Positions 27,891-36,415 of a stretch of DNA of 64,000 nt are shown here, in pieces. This DNA comes from Parapedobacter defluvii (GTDB taxonomy: Bacteria > Bacteroidota > Bacteroidia > Sphingobacteriales > Sphingobacteriaceae), in assembly GCF_014642075.1 (NCBI RefSeq), contig NZ_BMIK01000006.1:62677-126676 (forward strand). Direction: 5' to 3'. The notes under the pieces are model-generated. The model was not told where the DNA came from. It did no database searches and worked only from the letters and a program-made list of their open reading frames with translations. Numbering within the stretch: position 1 is the first letter of the stretch; every line of letters starts with the position of its first letter. A program made the position numbers and the translations under genes.

Positions 27891-28790
27891 TCAGCCCTGC
27901 GCTAGCCGTTCATGCATGCCCAAAATGCCGGTAAGTCCCCCCGTGTGGAGGGCGAGGATGGTTTCGCCCCGACGGAAATGGCCACGGGACGCCAAATCAA
28001 AAATACCGTAGAGCAATTTACCGGTGTACACCGGCTCAATAAGGATTCCCGTATTTGCGCAGAACCGACGGATGAAGGCATCCAATTCCGGTGTAGTCCT
28101 GGCATAGCCACCAAAATGGTAATCGGTGTGCAATACTAGGTCATCTGCTCCGCCGTCAGCGCATAGTTCGGCTACAGCAGCTTTGATAAAACCGCTGCCG
28201 GCCAGCACAGGAATCCCGTGAATTGTGGTATCCAACCCGTTTCGTATTTTTCCCATGCATAATCCCGCCAGTGTAGTACCTGTGCCGCAGGCACAGAAAA
28301 TATGGTCGTAAATCTGGCCCAATTCATCAATTATCTCTGCGCATCCTTTGGCACCTGCCGCCCCGTATCCACCTTCGTCAACAAAATAGGCAGTTTGGTC
28401 TTCCGCAAAATACCGTTGGAACAGCGCCGGTTTGTCTCGGTACGCGGTACGGTCTACAAAGCGCAGTTCCATGCCGAAGATTCGGCATAAGGATAAATTG
28501 GCGTTCGATACCTGCTCTCCGCGCACGAAAGCAGTGGTTTTGAACCCGAACCTGGCACCTGCACACGCAATGGCCAGCAAATGGTTTGACCAGACACCGC
28601 CAAACGTGACGAGCTGTGTTTTCCGTTGATCAGAAGCATCTTGTAGTATATATTTCAGTTTCCGCCATTTATTGCCTGATATAAAGGGATGTATAAGATC
28701 ATCCCGCTTGATATGAAGGGTAAGCCCGCTCTCCCGGAATTGCGGAAAATCAAGCGGGTTAACAGGGCTGTGGACGTCGAGCTGAAGCAT
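27891..28790 (-). CDS. PLP-dependent 1-aminocyclopropane-1-carboxylate deaminase / D-cysteine desulfhydrase family
   Basis: 299 residues of fold type II PLP enzymes. SGNKWRKLKY supplies the Schiff-base Lys41. VTFGGVWSNHLLAIA is the substrate carboxylate loop, and CGTGTTLAGLCMG is the phosphate-binding glycine-rich segment. Family members deaminate ACC or desulfhydrate D-cysteine; many Bacteroidota copies are of the desulfhydrase type, but this is not settled here. A minus-strand TATTTTTG box lies at 28809-28802, 11 nt before the ATG. The frame downstream of the stop contains a coding-like remnant of about 30 codons. Confidence 0.9.
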   Translation of the reverse strand: MLQLDVHSPVNPLDFPQFRESGLTLHIKRDDLIHPFISGNKWRKLKYILQDASDQRKTQLVTFGGVWSNHLLAIACAGARFGFKTTAFVRGEQVSNANLSLCRIFGMELRFVDRTAYRDKPALFQRYFAEDQTAYFVDEGGYGAAGAKGCAEIIDELGQIYDHIFCACGTGTTLAGLCMGKIRNGLDTTIHGIPVLAGSGFIKAAVAELCADGGADDLVLHTDYHFGGYARTTPELDAFIRRFCANTGILIEPVYTGKLLYGIFDLASRGHFRRGETILALHTGGLTGILGMHERLAQG

Positions 28791-28833
28791 GCTGTTTTTT
28801 GCAAAAATACTGAATTTTGGTTCGCTTTTTGTC

Positions 28834-28841
28834 TAAGTTTG
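28834..28841 (+). promoter_or_regulatory. -7 box of rluD, 4 nt before the start codon
   Basis: TAAGTTTG matches TAnnTTTG and ends 4 nt before the rluD ATG, so the transcript would start at or within a few bases of the start codon. No convincing -33 element was found. Confidence 0.5.
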
Positions 28842-28845
28842 CGCC

Positions 28846-29880
28846 ATGGTTGACGACTTGGAACTGCAGGAATCCGACGAACAAGATTTATTTGAGCATC
28901 TGCGGATTGTCGTGGATAAGGGACAAACGTTGCTGCGTATTGATAAATTCCTGATAAACAGGGTTGAAAATGCGTCACGCAATCGCATCCAAAATGCGAT
29001 CGCTGCCGGAACCGTGCTCGTCAACGGGCAACAGGTGAAAGCCAGCTACAAAGTGAAACCGCAAGATGTCATTTCAGTGGTCCTGCCGCATCCGCCGCGG
29101 GACACCGAAATTTATCCCGAAAACATACCGTTGGATATTTACTACGAGGACGACGATTTGCTGATTGTGAATAAACCTGCAGGCATGGTGGTTCATCCGG
29201 GTTACAATAACTATTCGGGCACGTTAGTCAATGCATTGGTCTACCATTTTTCGAAATTTCCTCAATTGCCCGGTAACGACGGTCGCCCAGGGCTGGTACA
29301 TCGCATCGACAAAGATACCAGCGGCCTGTTGGTTATCGGCAAGAACGAATGGGCACTGACTTACCTGGCGAAACAGTTCTTTGATCACAGCATAACCCGC
29401 AAGTACATCGCGTTGGTTTGGGGAGATCTTTCGGAAGATGGAACCGTAAGCGGGTATATCGGCAGAAGTATGAAAGACCGGAAAGTAATGGCGGTGTACG
29501 ACATACCTGATAAAGGAAAGTGGTCTGTGACCCACTACAGGGTACTGGAACGGCTCAATTATGTGACGCTGATCGAATGCCAACTGGAGACGGGACGGAC
29601 CCATCAGATTCGTGCTCATTTGCAGTCCATCGGCCATCCCTTGTTTAATGATGCGGTGTACGGCGGCGATCGTATTCTGAAAGGAACGGTATTCAGTAAA
29701 TATAAGCAATTTGTAGAAAACTGTTTTACCTTACTGCCCCGTCAGGCTCTGCATGCGCAAAGTCTCGGATTTCAGCATCCAACCTCCAAAAAGCAACTAG
29801 AATTTACTTCGCCCTTGCCCATAGATTTCAGTTCGTGTTTGGAAAAGTGGCGGGGATACGCGATGAATAATGAATATTGA
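28846..29880 (+). CDS. rluD: Ribosomal large subunit pseudouridine synthase, RluD type
   Basis: 344 residues: an S4 RNA-binding domain (about 30-80, RIDKFLINRVENASRNRIQNAI) followed by the RluA/RluD catalytic domain. The catalytic Asp is D155 in HRIDKDTSG. LETGRTHQIRAHLQSIGHPL is the second conserved block. It isomerises uridines in 23S rRNA helix 69, by family analogy. The final five residues (MNNEY) and the stop are encoded inside a tract of 7-bp tandem repeats, so the C-terminus has been reshaped by the repeat. Confidence 0.93.
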   Translation: MVDDLELQESDEQDLFEHLRIVVDKGQTLLRIDKFLINRVENASRNRIQNAIAAGTVLVNGQQVKASYKVKPQDVISVVLPHPPRDTEIYPENIPLDIYYEDDDLLIVNKPAGMVVHPGYNNYSGTLVNALVYHFSKFPQLPGNDGRPGLVHRIDKDTSGLLVIGKNEWALTYLAKQFFDHSITRKYIALVWGDLSEDGTVSGYIGRSMKDRKVMAVYDIPDKGKWSVTHYRVLERLNYVTLIECQLETGRTHQIRAHLQSIGHPLFNDAVYGGDRILKGTVFSKYKQFVENCFTLLPRQALHAQSLGFQHPTSKKQLEFTSPLPIDFSSCLEKWRGYAMNNEY

Positions 29881-29983
29881 ATAATGAAAAGTGGAGAGTG
29901 GAGAGTGGATAATGACTGCCGTGACGGTTATGACTATCAATTATCAATTATCAATTGTCAATTATCAATTATCAATTATAAAA
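29865..29983. repeat. Heptanucleotide tandem-repeat tract after rluD
   Basis: About 17 consecutive 7-bp units in one register. First come GAATAAT/GAATATT variants, then GGAGAGT twice and GGATAAT, a diverged middle, then TATCAAT units (five exact, one with a single change). It starts within the last codons of rluD and ends just before the aminotransferase ATG. No gene lies in it. Confidence 0.88.
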
Positions 29984-29989
29984 ACATAA

Positions 29990-30832
29990 ATGCCGGTACA
30001 TTATATCGATTTTAATAAGCAGTTAATACCCGAAAAAGAGGCAATTATTACAGCCGACAACCGTGCGTTCCGTTACGGCGACGGAATTTTTGAAACCATG
30101 CGGTGGATGGATGGGGATATCCGGTTTCTGTCTCATCATGTATCAAGGCTCCAGGGTAGCATGCGCATGTTGCAATTGGAACATCCTGCTACTTTCGATG
30201 CATATTTCATCCGTTCGCGTGCCGCCGAACTCATTAAGCGGAATGGATTGGAGGGGCAGCATGTGCGCGTCCGTCTTCAGGTATACCGGGATGGGGGAGG
30301 ACTGTATAGTCCGCAGCAAAATCAAGCCGCTTACGTGATGAGTGTTGCCAAGCTGGATCCGGACGAGGTAAAACACCGTAAGATCGGATTGATCGTGGAT
30401 GTTTATTCCGAATTCAGGAAACCTTACAGTGAACTTTCCAAATTAAAATCAGGCAACTCACTGGTTTATGTGATGGCGGGATTGTACCGTAAAAAGAACG
30501 GTTTGGATGATGTGCTGATTCTCAATCAGGAAGGTTTTCTGTGTGAGTCCATCAGTTCCAATATTTTTATTTGGTACGGCAAAAAACTCTATACACCGGC
30601 TATCAGTGAGGGCTGTATTGACGGTGTTATGCGTAAAGTAGTCATTGAAATGGCGTTGGAAAATGGTCTGGAAGTCATCGAGGCTCAAATCAGTCCTGCT
30701 ATCATGAGTCAGGCTGATGAAATATTTCACACCAACGCCATATATGGCGTGCAATGGGTAATGGGATACAAACAAAAGCGTTATTTCAATCGCATTTCCC
30801 GAATGCTACAGGAAAAGCTAACGCACCGTTGA
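29990..30832 (+). CDS. Class IV aminotransferase / 4-amino-4-deoxychorismate lyase-like
   Basis: 280 residues of fold type IV PLP enzymes (branched-chain aminotransferase, D-amino-acid aminotransferase, ADC lyase). DNRAFRYGDGIFETMR is the signature N-terminal block. The Lys in SKLKSGNSLVYVMA is the likely Schiff base. LNQEGFLCESISSNIF and the EGCIDGVMRK segment complete the active site. Which of the three activities it has is not clear; the short length and the YGDGIFET form favour ADC lyase (folate) or a D-amino-acid enzyme. It overlaps the convergent Plug gene by 15 bp, and a heptad repeat tract occupies its upstream region. Confidence 0.85.
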   Translation: MPVHYIDFNKQLIPEKEAIITADNRAFRYGDGIFETMRWMDGDIRFLSHHVSRLQGSMRMLQLEHPATFDAYFIRSRAAELIKRNGLEGQHVRVRLQVYRDGGGLYSPQQNQAAYVMSVAKLDPDEVKHRKIGLIVDVYSEFRKPYSELSKLKSGNSLVYVMAGLYRKKNGLDDVLILNQEGFLCESISSNIFIWYGKKLYTPAISEGCIDGVMRKVVIEMALENGLEVIEAQISPAIMSQADEIFHTNAIYGVQWVMGYKQKRYFNRISRMLQEKLTHR

Positions 30833-32107
30833 AAATCCTACCAATTCATCCCAGGTTGTGCCCTGGCGACGGTTGTAAACCAGGATCTGATACGTGTTGT
30901 TGGTCTCGAAATGATCACCGCTGGAGAAAGTAGGGTTTACTTCTCCTGTTGGACTTACATATACATATTCATAATCATACAATCCCTGCTTAAGCAGGAG
31001 CGTACCCCGCCACGTTTTTTGGCTGGCGTCATACGTCAATTTATTGGCTTCGTTACGTTGGTAGCTGTTAAAGCCACCTACGATGTAAATCGCACCCGCT
31101 GTCACTGCATCATCTGCCAGGGTAAATGTAACCCATATATAATCTGATTCAGTATCGGCATTGTCTTTATCCTGGTTACGGATAAAAAACTGTCCGTTCT
31201 CATCGAAAACAGATGCGTAGGAAGCTGTGCGATAGTTTTCATCGGGGAGGAGATCGACCCGGACGGTACTGTCAACCTGGATAGTAGCCATCCGTTCGGA
31301 TGCCAGTCGCAGGCTGCGCAGGTCAACAAACCTGAATTCATTGCTTCCGCCGAAATCCAATGTGCGGTTGTCGTGGTATCTCAATTCGCCGTTGTTTACA
31401 AATTGAGGAGTGGTCAGCCATTGTTGGATGTCTGGCCGTTGATTCTGCAGCACCAAAATTTTGATGTCCTGATAAGGGTTGTTTACTGTCAGGCCACCGG
31501 TATGTACCGTAACATTCAGCTTCTGGTTTTTACTCCGTTTCGCAACATCCACGGAAGGAACCAACTCGGGTGAAACGGACATCAATGGTGCCAACACGTA
31601 GAAACGGCGACTGATAATTAGTCGGCTTTTGTCGGCGTCTTCATAGACCTTCAGGAGATAGTTGCCCGCCAATTTGGGTTTTACGTTGTTCGTGGGAAAA
31701 TCGACACGGTAATGCGTGTATGACTGAAGTGTGTTGACTGAGTTACTGTAATTGATAATGCGGTCTTCGTTGTATCCATCAGCGTATTCCAACGGCGAGA
31801 GCCTGCTGGGGTTCCAGTTGGCATCACAGTGTTCGATGCTGAAATAATAGTTACGTACATCACCCCGCAGATCGTCAAAAGCAAGCATCAGCTGGTTTTC
31901 ACTGAACAATTCGATAACGGGAAAAGCATTTTCCTGATCCGCAGGATAAAACTGAACCGATTTGATGGAAGGTAAATAATCGATGTTGTCGTATACCAAC
32001 TCCTGTTGTGGGCTGCGTTCACGTGATACCCGCTTCTTTTTCTGTTTTTGGGCAGTCAATCCCAAACAGATATGCAGCAGAACGAATATTACTATTAGCT
32101 TCCTCAA
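30818..32107 (-). CDS. Type IX secretion system Plug-like protein (DUF5103)
   Basis: 429 residues, exported (signal peptide about 1-19). The domain layout fits DUF5103 proteins: VYDNIDYLPSIKSVQFYPAD near the start, SIEHCDANWNPSRLSPLEYADGY in the first beta domain, and a C-terminal Ig-like region with a carbohydrate-binding-module-like GGFNSY stretch. In Flavobacterium johnsoniae the family member is the Plug that closes the unoccupied SprA translocon. Assignment rests on family memory, not on an alignment. It follows the ABC-F gene by 11 bp and is probably cotranscribed with it. Confidence 0.8.
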   Translation of the reverse strand: MRKLIVIFVLLHICLGLTAQKQKKKRVSRERSPQQELVYDNIDYLPSIKSVQFYPADQENAFPVIELFSENQLMLAFDDLRGDVRNYYFSIEHCDANWNPSRLSPLEYADGYNEDRIINYSNSVNTLQSYTHYRVDFPTNNVKPKLAGNYLLKVYEDADKSRLIISRRFYVLAPLMSVSPELVPSVDVAKRSKNQKLNVTVHTGGLTVNNPYQDIKILVLQNQRPDIQQWLTTPQFVNNGELRYHDNRTLDFGGSNEFRFVDLRSLRLASERMATIQVDSTVRVDLLPDENYRTASYASVFDENGQFFIRNQDKDNADTESDYIWVTFTLADDAVTAGAIYIVGGFNSYQRNEANKLTYDASQKTWRGTLLLKQGLYDYEYVYVSPTGEVNPTFSSGDHFETNNTYQILVYNRRQGTTWDELVGFSTVR

Positions 32108-32118
32108 ACTAGTAAAAT

Positions 32119-34032
32119 TTAGCCGTTAACAATGATTTCTTCCGCCAGCTTCTCCCACCGTTGCTGAAGCTCCTGAAGTTCACTTTTTAGGTCTTCGTAA
32201 CGTTGGGAAACCTCCGTTAACTTTTTTGGGTCTGCGTAGGTGGCTTCTTCTGCCATGAGTGCTTCGGTTTCCTTGATGGTCCGTTCGATATCGGCGATGC
32301 GCTGTTCGACGCTCTCCAGCTCTTTGTTCAACTTCCTGCTTTGCCGGTCGCGATCTTCATCCTTAGGCGACTCTATTTTTTTGGGCAGAGTTTTAACGGG
32401 CTTGGCATCCGCTTTTTCCGGTGTGGTATTTGGCATTCGCTTGGATTGCCATTCTTCAAATTCTTGGTATGTACCGGGATATTCCTTTATTTTCCGGTCT
32501 TCAATGTACCAGATTTTGTTCGCTACGTTGTCCAGTAGGTAACGGTCGTGAGACACCACGATGAAAGTACCCTCAAATTGTCTGAGGGCCTGTATCAGGA
32601 TATTTACCGATTGAATATCCAAGTGGTTAGTGGGTTCGTCCAGTACAAGGAAATTCGCATCCGCCGTAAGCGCCTTCGCCAATGCCACCCTTGATTTTTC
32701 ACCGCCGGATAATACCCGGATTTTCTTGAAAGCATCGTCACCCGTAAACAGAAAGCAACCCAGGATGGAGCGGAGTTCTGTTTCGGTATGTTTCGGTGCA
32801 AACGCCTGAAGCTCCTGCAGAATTTCATGATCCAAATGGAGTGCTTCAAGCTGATGCTGGGCGAAGAAGGTCTGTGTTACATTATGCCCGGTTTCGCTTT
32901 TTCCCGTGAATTCCTTATCCGCGTTGGCGACAATGCGCAGCAGGGTAGATTTTCCTTTTCCGTTAGCGCCAATCAACGCAATTTTATCTCCTTTTTCAAT
33001 GATGGCATCTGTATGCTCCAGGATGGGGATGCCGGGATACGATTTGCTGATGTTCTCCAGCCTGACCACGTGCCGGCCGGATTGTTTGCTAAACTTGAAA
33101 CGGAAGTTGACTGTGGGGTTGTAATCATCCACATCTTCCACGCGTTCCATGCGTTCGAGGGCCTTGATGCGCGACTGCACCATTTTGGCTTTGCTGGCCT
33201 TTGCGCGGAACCGTTCAATTAAACGTTCTTCCTGTTTGATTTTGGCTTGCTGGTTTTTGTATTGATTGCTTTGGATTTCTTCGCGTAAGGCTTTTTCTTC
33301 CAGATAGAAACTGTAATTTCCCGCGTACTGAATGAGTTTCCCACGCTTGGATTCCACAATCGTATTAACTACGCGGTCCAGGAAATAACGGTCGTGCGAT
33401 ACGATCACAATGGCTCCGTCAAACGCCTGAAGGTAACCTTCCAACCATTTGATGGAAGGCAGGTCGAGGTGGTTCGTAGGTTCATCAAGCAGCAAGATAT
33501 CGGGAGCCTGGAGCAATATTCTCGCAAGCATCACCCGCATACGCCATCCTCCGGAAAACTCAGACAGCTGCCGTTGCTGATCTTCATCGCTGAAGCCCAG
33601 CCCCGCGAGTATCTCATGGGCCCGGTATTCGATGTTGTAACCATCCAACGCTTCAAACTCCGATTGCTTATCACTGAGCTTTTGGATAATATCGTCGGAA
33701 TAATCGGTTTCAAGCTTTTTAAGCAGTCGCTCTATTTCCGTATGCAACTGATTCTGACGCTCAAAGGCCTCCATGGCGACATGAAGAATACTCTTATTGG
33801 ATTCGTACGACAATAAGTCTTGGTTAAGATACCCGATTTTAATATCCTTGGCCATCGAAATGGTACCCGACGTAGGGGCATAATCACCTACGATCAGCTT
33901 CAGTAAGGTCGTCTTACCGGTACCATTGGCACCGATCAATCCGGTTTTGTCGCCAGGCTTAATGTGCCAATTGGCTTCGTCATACAGTGCACGGGCACCA
34001 ATTTCAAATGTGAGGTTATTTATAGCAATCAT
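32119..34032 (-). CDS. ABC-F family ATPase
   Basis: 637 residues with two ABC domains and no membrane segments. The first Walker A is GANGTGKT (34-41), with signature SEFSGGW and Walker B DILLLDEPTNHL. An 80-residue helical linker (about 235-310, rich in Glu, Arg and Lys) is the P-site tRNA interaction motif region. The second Walker A is GANGKGKS and the second signature is LSGGEKSR. A charged coiled coil ends the protein (about 560-630). ABC-F proteins act on ribosomes as translation factors or resistance proteins; the long C-terminal coiled coil resembles Uup/YheS types. A TACTTTTG box ends 8 nt before the ATG. Confidence 0.94.
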   Translation of the reverse strand: MIAINNLTFEIGARALYDEANWHIKPGDKTGLIGANGTGKTTLLKLIVGDYAPTSGTISMAKDIKIGYLNQDLLSYESNKSILHVAMEAFERQNQLHTEIERLLKKLETDYSDDIIQKLSDKQSEFEALDGYNIEYRAHEILAGLGFSDEDQQRQLSEFSGGWRMRVMLARILLQAPDILLLDEPTNHLDLPSIKWLEGYLQAFDGAIVIVSHDRYFLDRVVNTIVESKRGKLIQYAGNYSFYLEEKALREEIQSNQYKNQQAKIKQEERLIERFRAKASKAKMVQSRIKALERMERVEDVDDYNPTVNFRFKFSKQSGRHVVRLENISKSYPGIPILEHTDAIIEKGDKIALIGANGKGKSTLLRIVANADKEFTGKSETGHNVTQTFFAQHQLEALHLDHEILQELQAFAPKHTETELRSILGCFLFTGDDAFKKIRVLSGGEKSRVALAKALTADANFLVLDEPTNHLDIQSVNILIQALRQFEGTFIVVSHDRYLLDNVANKIWYIEDRKIKEYPGTYQEFEEWQSKRMPNTTPEKADAKPVKTLPKKIESPKDEDRDRQSRKLNKELESVEQRIADIERTIKETEALMAEEATYADPKKLTEVSQRYEDLKSELQELQQRWEKLAEEIIVNG

Positions 34033-34040
34033 TACGGGTG

Positions 34041-34048
34041 CAAAAGTA
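34041..34048 (-). promoter_or_regulatory. -7 box of the ABC-F gene, 8 nt before the start codon
   Basis: The minus strand reads TACTTTTG, matching TAnnTTTG, and ends 8 nt before the ATG. The implied leader is only a few nucleotides. Confidence 0.45.
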
Positions 34049-34055
34049 CGAAATT

Positions 34056-34104
34056 AAGTACGAGGTACGAAGTTAGAAGTACGAAGTTGGAAGTTGGAAG
34101 TTGT
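34056..34104. repeat. Heptanucleotide tandem repeat upstream of pyrD
   Basis: Seven consecutive 7-bp units of the form AAGTWSG (AAGTACG, AGGTACG, AAGTTAG, AAGTACG, AAGTTGG twice, AAGTTGT). Further 7-bp periodicity, CTAAAAT/CTGAAAT/CTAAAAC, recurs at about 34133-34153. It fills the divergent gap between the ABC-F gene and pyrD. Confidence 0.85.
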
Positions 34105-34154
34105 ACCTCGTATCTTGTATTTCGTCTCGTTTCTAAAATCTGAAATCTAAAACT

Positions 34155-34162
34155 TACCTTTG
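34155..34162 (+). promoter_or_regulatory. -7 box of pyrD, 5 nt before the start codon
   Basis: TACCTTTG matches TAnnTTTG and ends 5 nt before the pyrD ATG (34168). Transcription would begin about at the start codon. The -33 region has only a weak match. Confidence 0.5.
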
Positions 34163-34167
34163 TGGCC

Positions 34168-35196
34168 ATGTATAAACTGGTAAAACCCATCCTGTTTTCC
34201 CTCGATCCGGAAGAGGCGCATCACCTGGTTTCAGGTGGCTTGAAATCTTTTTGCAGGCTGTGGGGAGGGAAACGTCTGTTGAGTTCTGCCTATGCGTATG
34301 AACATCCGAAGCTTGAACGGAATATATTTGGATTGAAATTTAAAAACCCAGTCGGATTGGCGGCAGGATTTGACAAGAATGCGGCGTTTGTTGAAGAAAT
34401 GGATACGTTGGGCTTCGGGTTTATTGAAGTGGGAACCGTAACGCCGAGACCACAGCCCGGAAATGAACGGCCGCGGCTGTTCCGGCTGGTAGAAGACAAG
34501 GCACTGATCAACCGGATGGGATTTAATAACCAGGGAGTGGATGTGGCTGCAGCCCGATTGAGGCAGTTAAAAAAAGAACACCCCATAATTGTCGGAGGTA
34601 ACATTGGCAAAAATAAGACAACCGCAAACGAAGACGCTGTAAAAGATTATATCATTTGTTTCGATACGCTTTTTGATGTGGTGGATTATTTTGTCGTAAA
34701 CGTGAGCTCACCCAACACGCCGGGATTGAGAGCACTTCAGGACAAAGAACCTTTGATGCATATCCTCGAAACGTTGCAGCAGCGGAATCAAAAAGAAGGA
34801 ATTTCACGCCCCATATTGCTGAAAATTGCTCCAGACCTTACAGATGATCAGTTGGATGATATTATTGAAATCGTTCGTGAAACCGGTATTGCCGGCGTCG
34901 TTGCCACCAACACCACCATCAGTCGCGAAGGATTGAAACATACGCGGTGGGCATCGGAATTGGGCGGACTAAGTGGTGCTCCATTGACAACGCGTTCAAC
35001 GGAGGTAATCCGTTATCTCTCGACCCGGTCTAACCCTGCCATTCCCATTATTGGAGTCGGCGGGATACATACGCCGGAGGATGCGTTGGAGAAACTAGAT
35101 GCAGGAGCGGCGTTGATACAATTATATACCGGATTTATTTATGAAGGTCCGGGATTGATTAAACGCATTTGTAAAAAAATAGCCCACAGGCAATGA
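34168..35196 (+). CDS. pyrD: Dihydroorotate dehydrogenase (quinone), class 2
   Basis: 342 residues. It oxidises dihydroorotate to orotate with FMN and passes electrons to quinone, the fourth step of pyrimidine synthesis. The N-terminal helical part ([20 protein letters not shown]) is the membrane/quinone domain of class 2 enzymes. [13 protein letters not shown] binds [16 protein letters not shown] carries the catalytic Ser near residue 180, which is Cys in class 1. The ATG at 34168 is preferred to a GTG two codons earlier because it gives the usual N-terminus and the correct distance from the -7 box. The last codons form one arm of a terminator for the opposite strand. Confidence 0.96.
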   Translation: MYKLVKPILFSLDPEEAHHLVSGGLKSFCRLWGGKRLLSSAYAYEHPKLERNIFGLKFKNPVGLAAGFDKNAAFVEEMDTLGFGFIEVGTVTPRPQPGNERPRLFRLVEDKALINRMGFNNQGVDVAAARLRQLKKEHPIIVGGNIGKNKTTANEDAVKDYIICFDTLFDVVDYFVVNVSSPNTPGLRALQDKEPLMHILETLQQRNQKEGISRPILLKIAPDLTDDQLDDIIEIVRETGIAGVVATNTTISREGLKHTRWASELGGLSGAPLTTRSTEVIRYLSTRSNPAIPIIGVGGIHTPEDALEKLDAGAALIQLYTGFIYEGPGLIKRICKKIAHRQ

Positions 35197-35208
35197 AGTC
35201 TGTGGGCT
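35173..35208 (-). terminator. Rho-independent terminator for the gyrA-TPR operon, embedded in the end of pyrD
   Basis: On the minus strand AGCCCACAG, a 10-nt loop and CTGTGGGCT form a perfect 9-bp stem followed by A and seven T residues (35179-35173). It lies 26 bp past the stop of the last TPR gene. The 35181-35189 arm is also pyrD coding sequence just before its stop. On the plus strand no T tract follows, so termination is probably one-directional. Confidence 0.88.
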
Positions 35209-35233
35209 CTCTACTAAGTTTTAAGCCAATAGC

Positions 35234-36406
35234 CTACTGCAACGCATCCAAGCGCGCCTGTAATTCGTCTATCTTTGCTTGATCTTCTTTAATTTCATAG
35301 TACCTTTTCAGGTTGGTGAGAGCTACCTGAGATTTTCCATCGATCTCTACTGCTTTTTCCAGATAGGGTAGGGCCGTATCGAAGATGTCATACGCTTTTT
35401 TGATTTCCGCATCGTATTCAGCTTGCTGAAGATTAGCGTTGTTCGTTTTGTTGAAATGGTCGATCCCCTTGTTCAAAATCAGTCCGCCCAAGTTGATGTT
35501 CGCATCAAGGTAATTCGGGTCAATCTCCAGGGCTTTTTTGTAGGATGCCTCAGCTTTTTCAGTATCTCCGGTTTCGCTATATGCGATTCCCAGGTAATAA
35601 TGCAGGTTTTTGTTATCGGGATCTTTCGCTACCTGATCGTTGATGGCATTAATTGTTTTTTCGTCATTGCCTGCCATCAGGTTAAGTTCGATGTGCTGTG
35701 TGGCTAGTTCGCCATCTTCCGGATATTTTTGGGTACCTATTTCAGCATATTTAATAGCATTTGTAGTATCGCCCTTCATAAGGTATAGACGGGAAACGTC
35801 CAATATAATCTGCCGATTGTTGGAAAAACTATCGATAGGTACCAATTCGACGTATTTAGCCAGCGCTTTATCGTAATCCTGGGCGTTTACGGCTGCCATA
35901 CCTGAATAATACAATAAGGTAGTATCACCGGGAAGATAGGTCAATCCTTTGTCAAAGGCATTGTATGCACCCAGGAAATCCTGGCTATCCCATAGTTTAG
36001 CACCTTTATTCAATTCGTACTGAGCGAGAATCGACCCAAGGATATTGAGGTTCTGCTCATTTTCCTTTTCGGTATCAAGGCTGATAGCTTTTTCGCGGGC
36101 CTCAACGGCTTTCTGAACATATTGTTCGGAGGTTTCCGTAGAGTCTAATAAAGCCAAATCGGCATTTACCAATGCATAATACGTCCAGGTCTCTGCCAAA
36201 TTCATGGTTTTTTCATGTTCTATGGCTTTTTCCAACGCTTCTTTGGCCGTGTTCAAATCACTTACGCCAAGTGTTGCGTTACCGACGGACTTTACTTCAT
36301 TGAACTTATCGTAGCTTGCTTTTGCTTTTCTTAGGTTGCTGGTTTGTGCAAATGCTACCGAAGAAGCTAAAAACAGCGTACCTAATAAAATGGATTTCAC
36401 TTTCAT
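35234..36406 (-). CDS. Exported tetratricopeptide-repeat protein
   Basis: 390 residues with a signal peptide (about 1-20, ending VAFAQ). It is then almost entirely helical, with recognisable TPR units such as NLHYYLGIAYSETGDTEKAEASYKKALEIDP and the following NYLDANINLGGLILNKG. The C-terminus (KIDELQARLDALQ) is a short coiled-coil-like helix. TPR proteins provide binding surfaces in periplasmic or outer-membrane complexes; no partner can be named. It follows a second TPR gene by 9 bp and ends the gyrA-TPR-TPR transcript at a strong terminator. Confidence 0.88.
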   Translation of the reverse strand: MKVKSILLGTLFLASSVAFAQTSNLRKAKASYDKFNEVKSVGNATLGVSDLNTAKEALEKAIEHEKTMNLAETWTYYALVNADLALLDSTETSEQYVQKAVEAREKAISLDTEKENEQNLNILGSILAQYELNKGAKLWDSQDFLGAYNAFDKGLTYLPGDTTLLYYSGMAAVNAQDYDKALAKYVELVPIDSFSNNRQIILDVSRLYLMKGDTTNAIKYAEIGTQKYPEDGELATQHIELNLMAGNDEKTINAINDQVAKDPDNKNLHYYLGIAYSETGDTEKAEASYKKALEIDPNYLDANINLGGLILNKGIDHFNKTNNANLQQAEYDAEIKKAYDIFDTALPYLEKAVEIDGKSQVALTNLKRYYEIKEDQAKIDELQARLDALQ

Positions 36407-36415
36407 GATCGTAAT

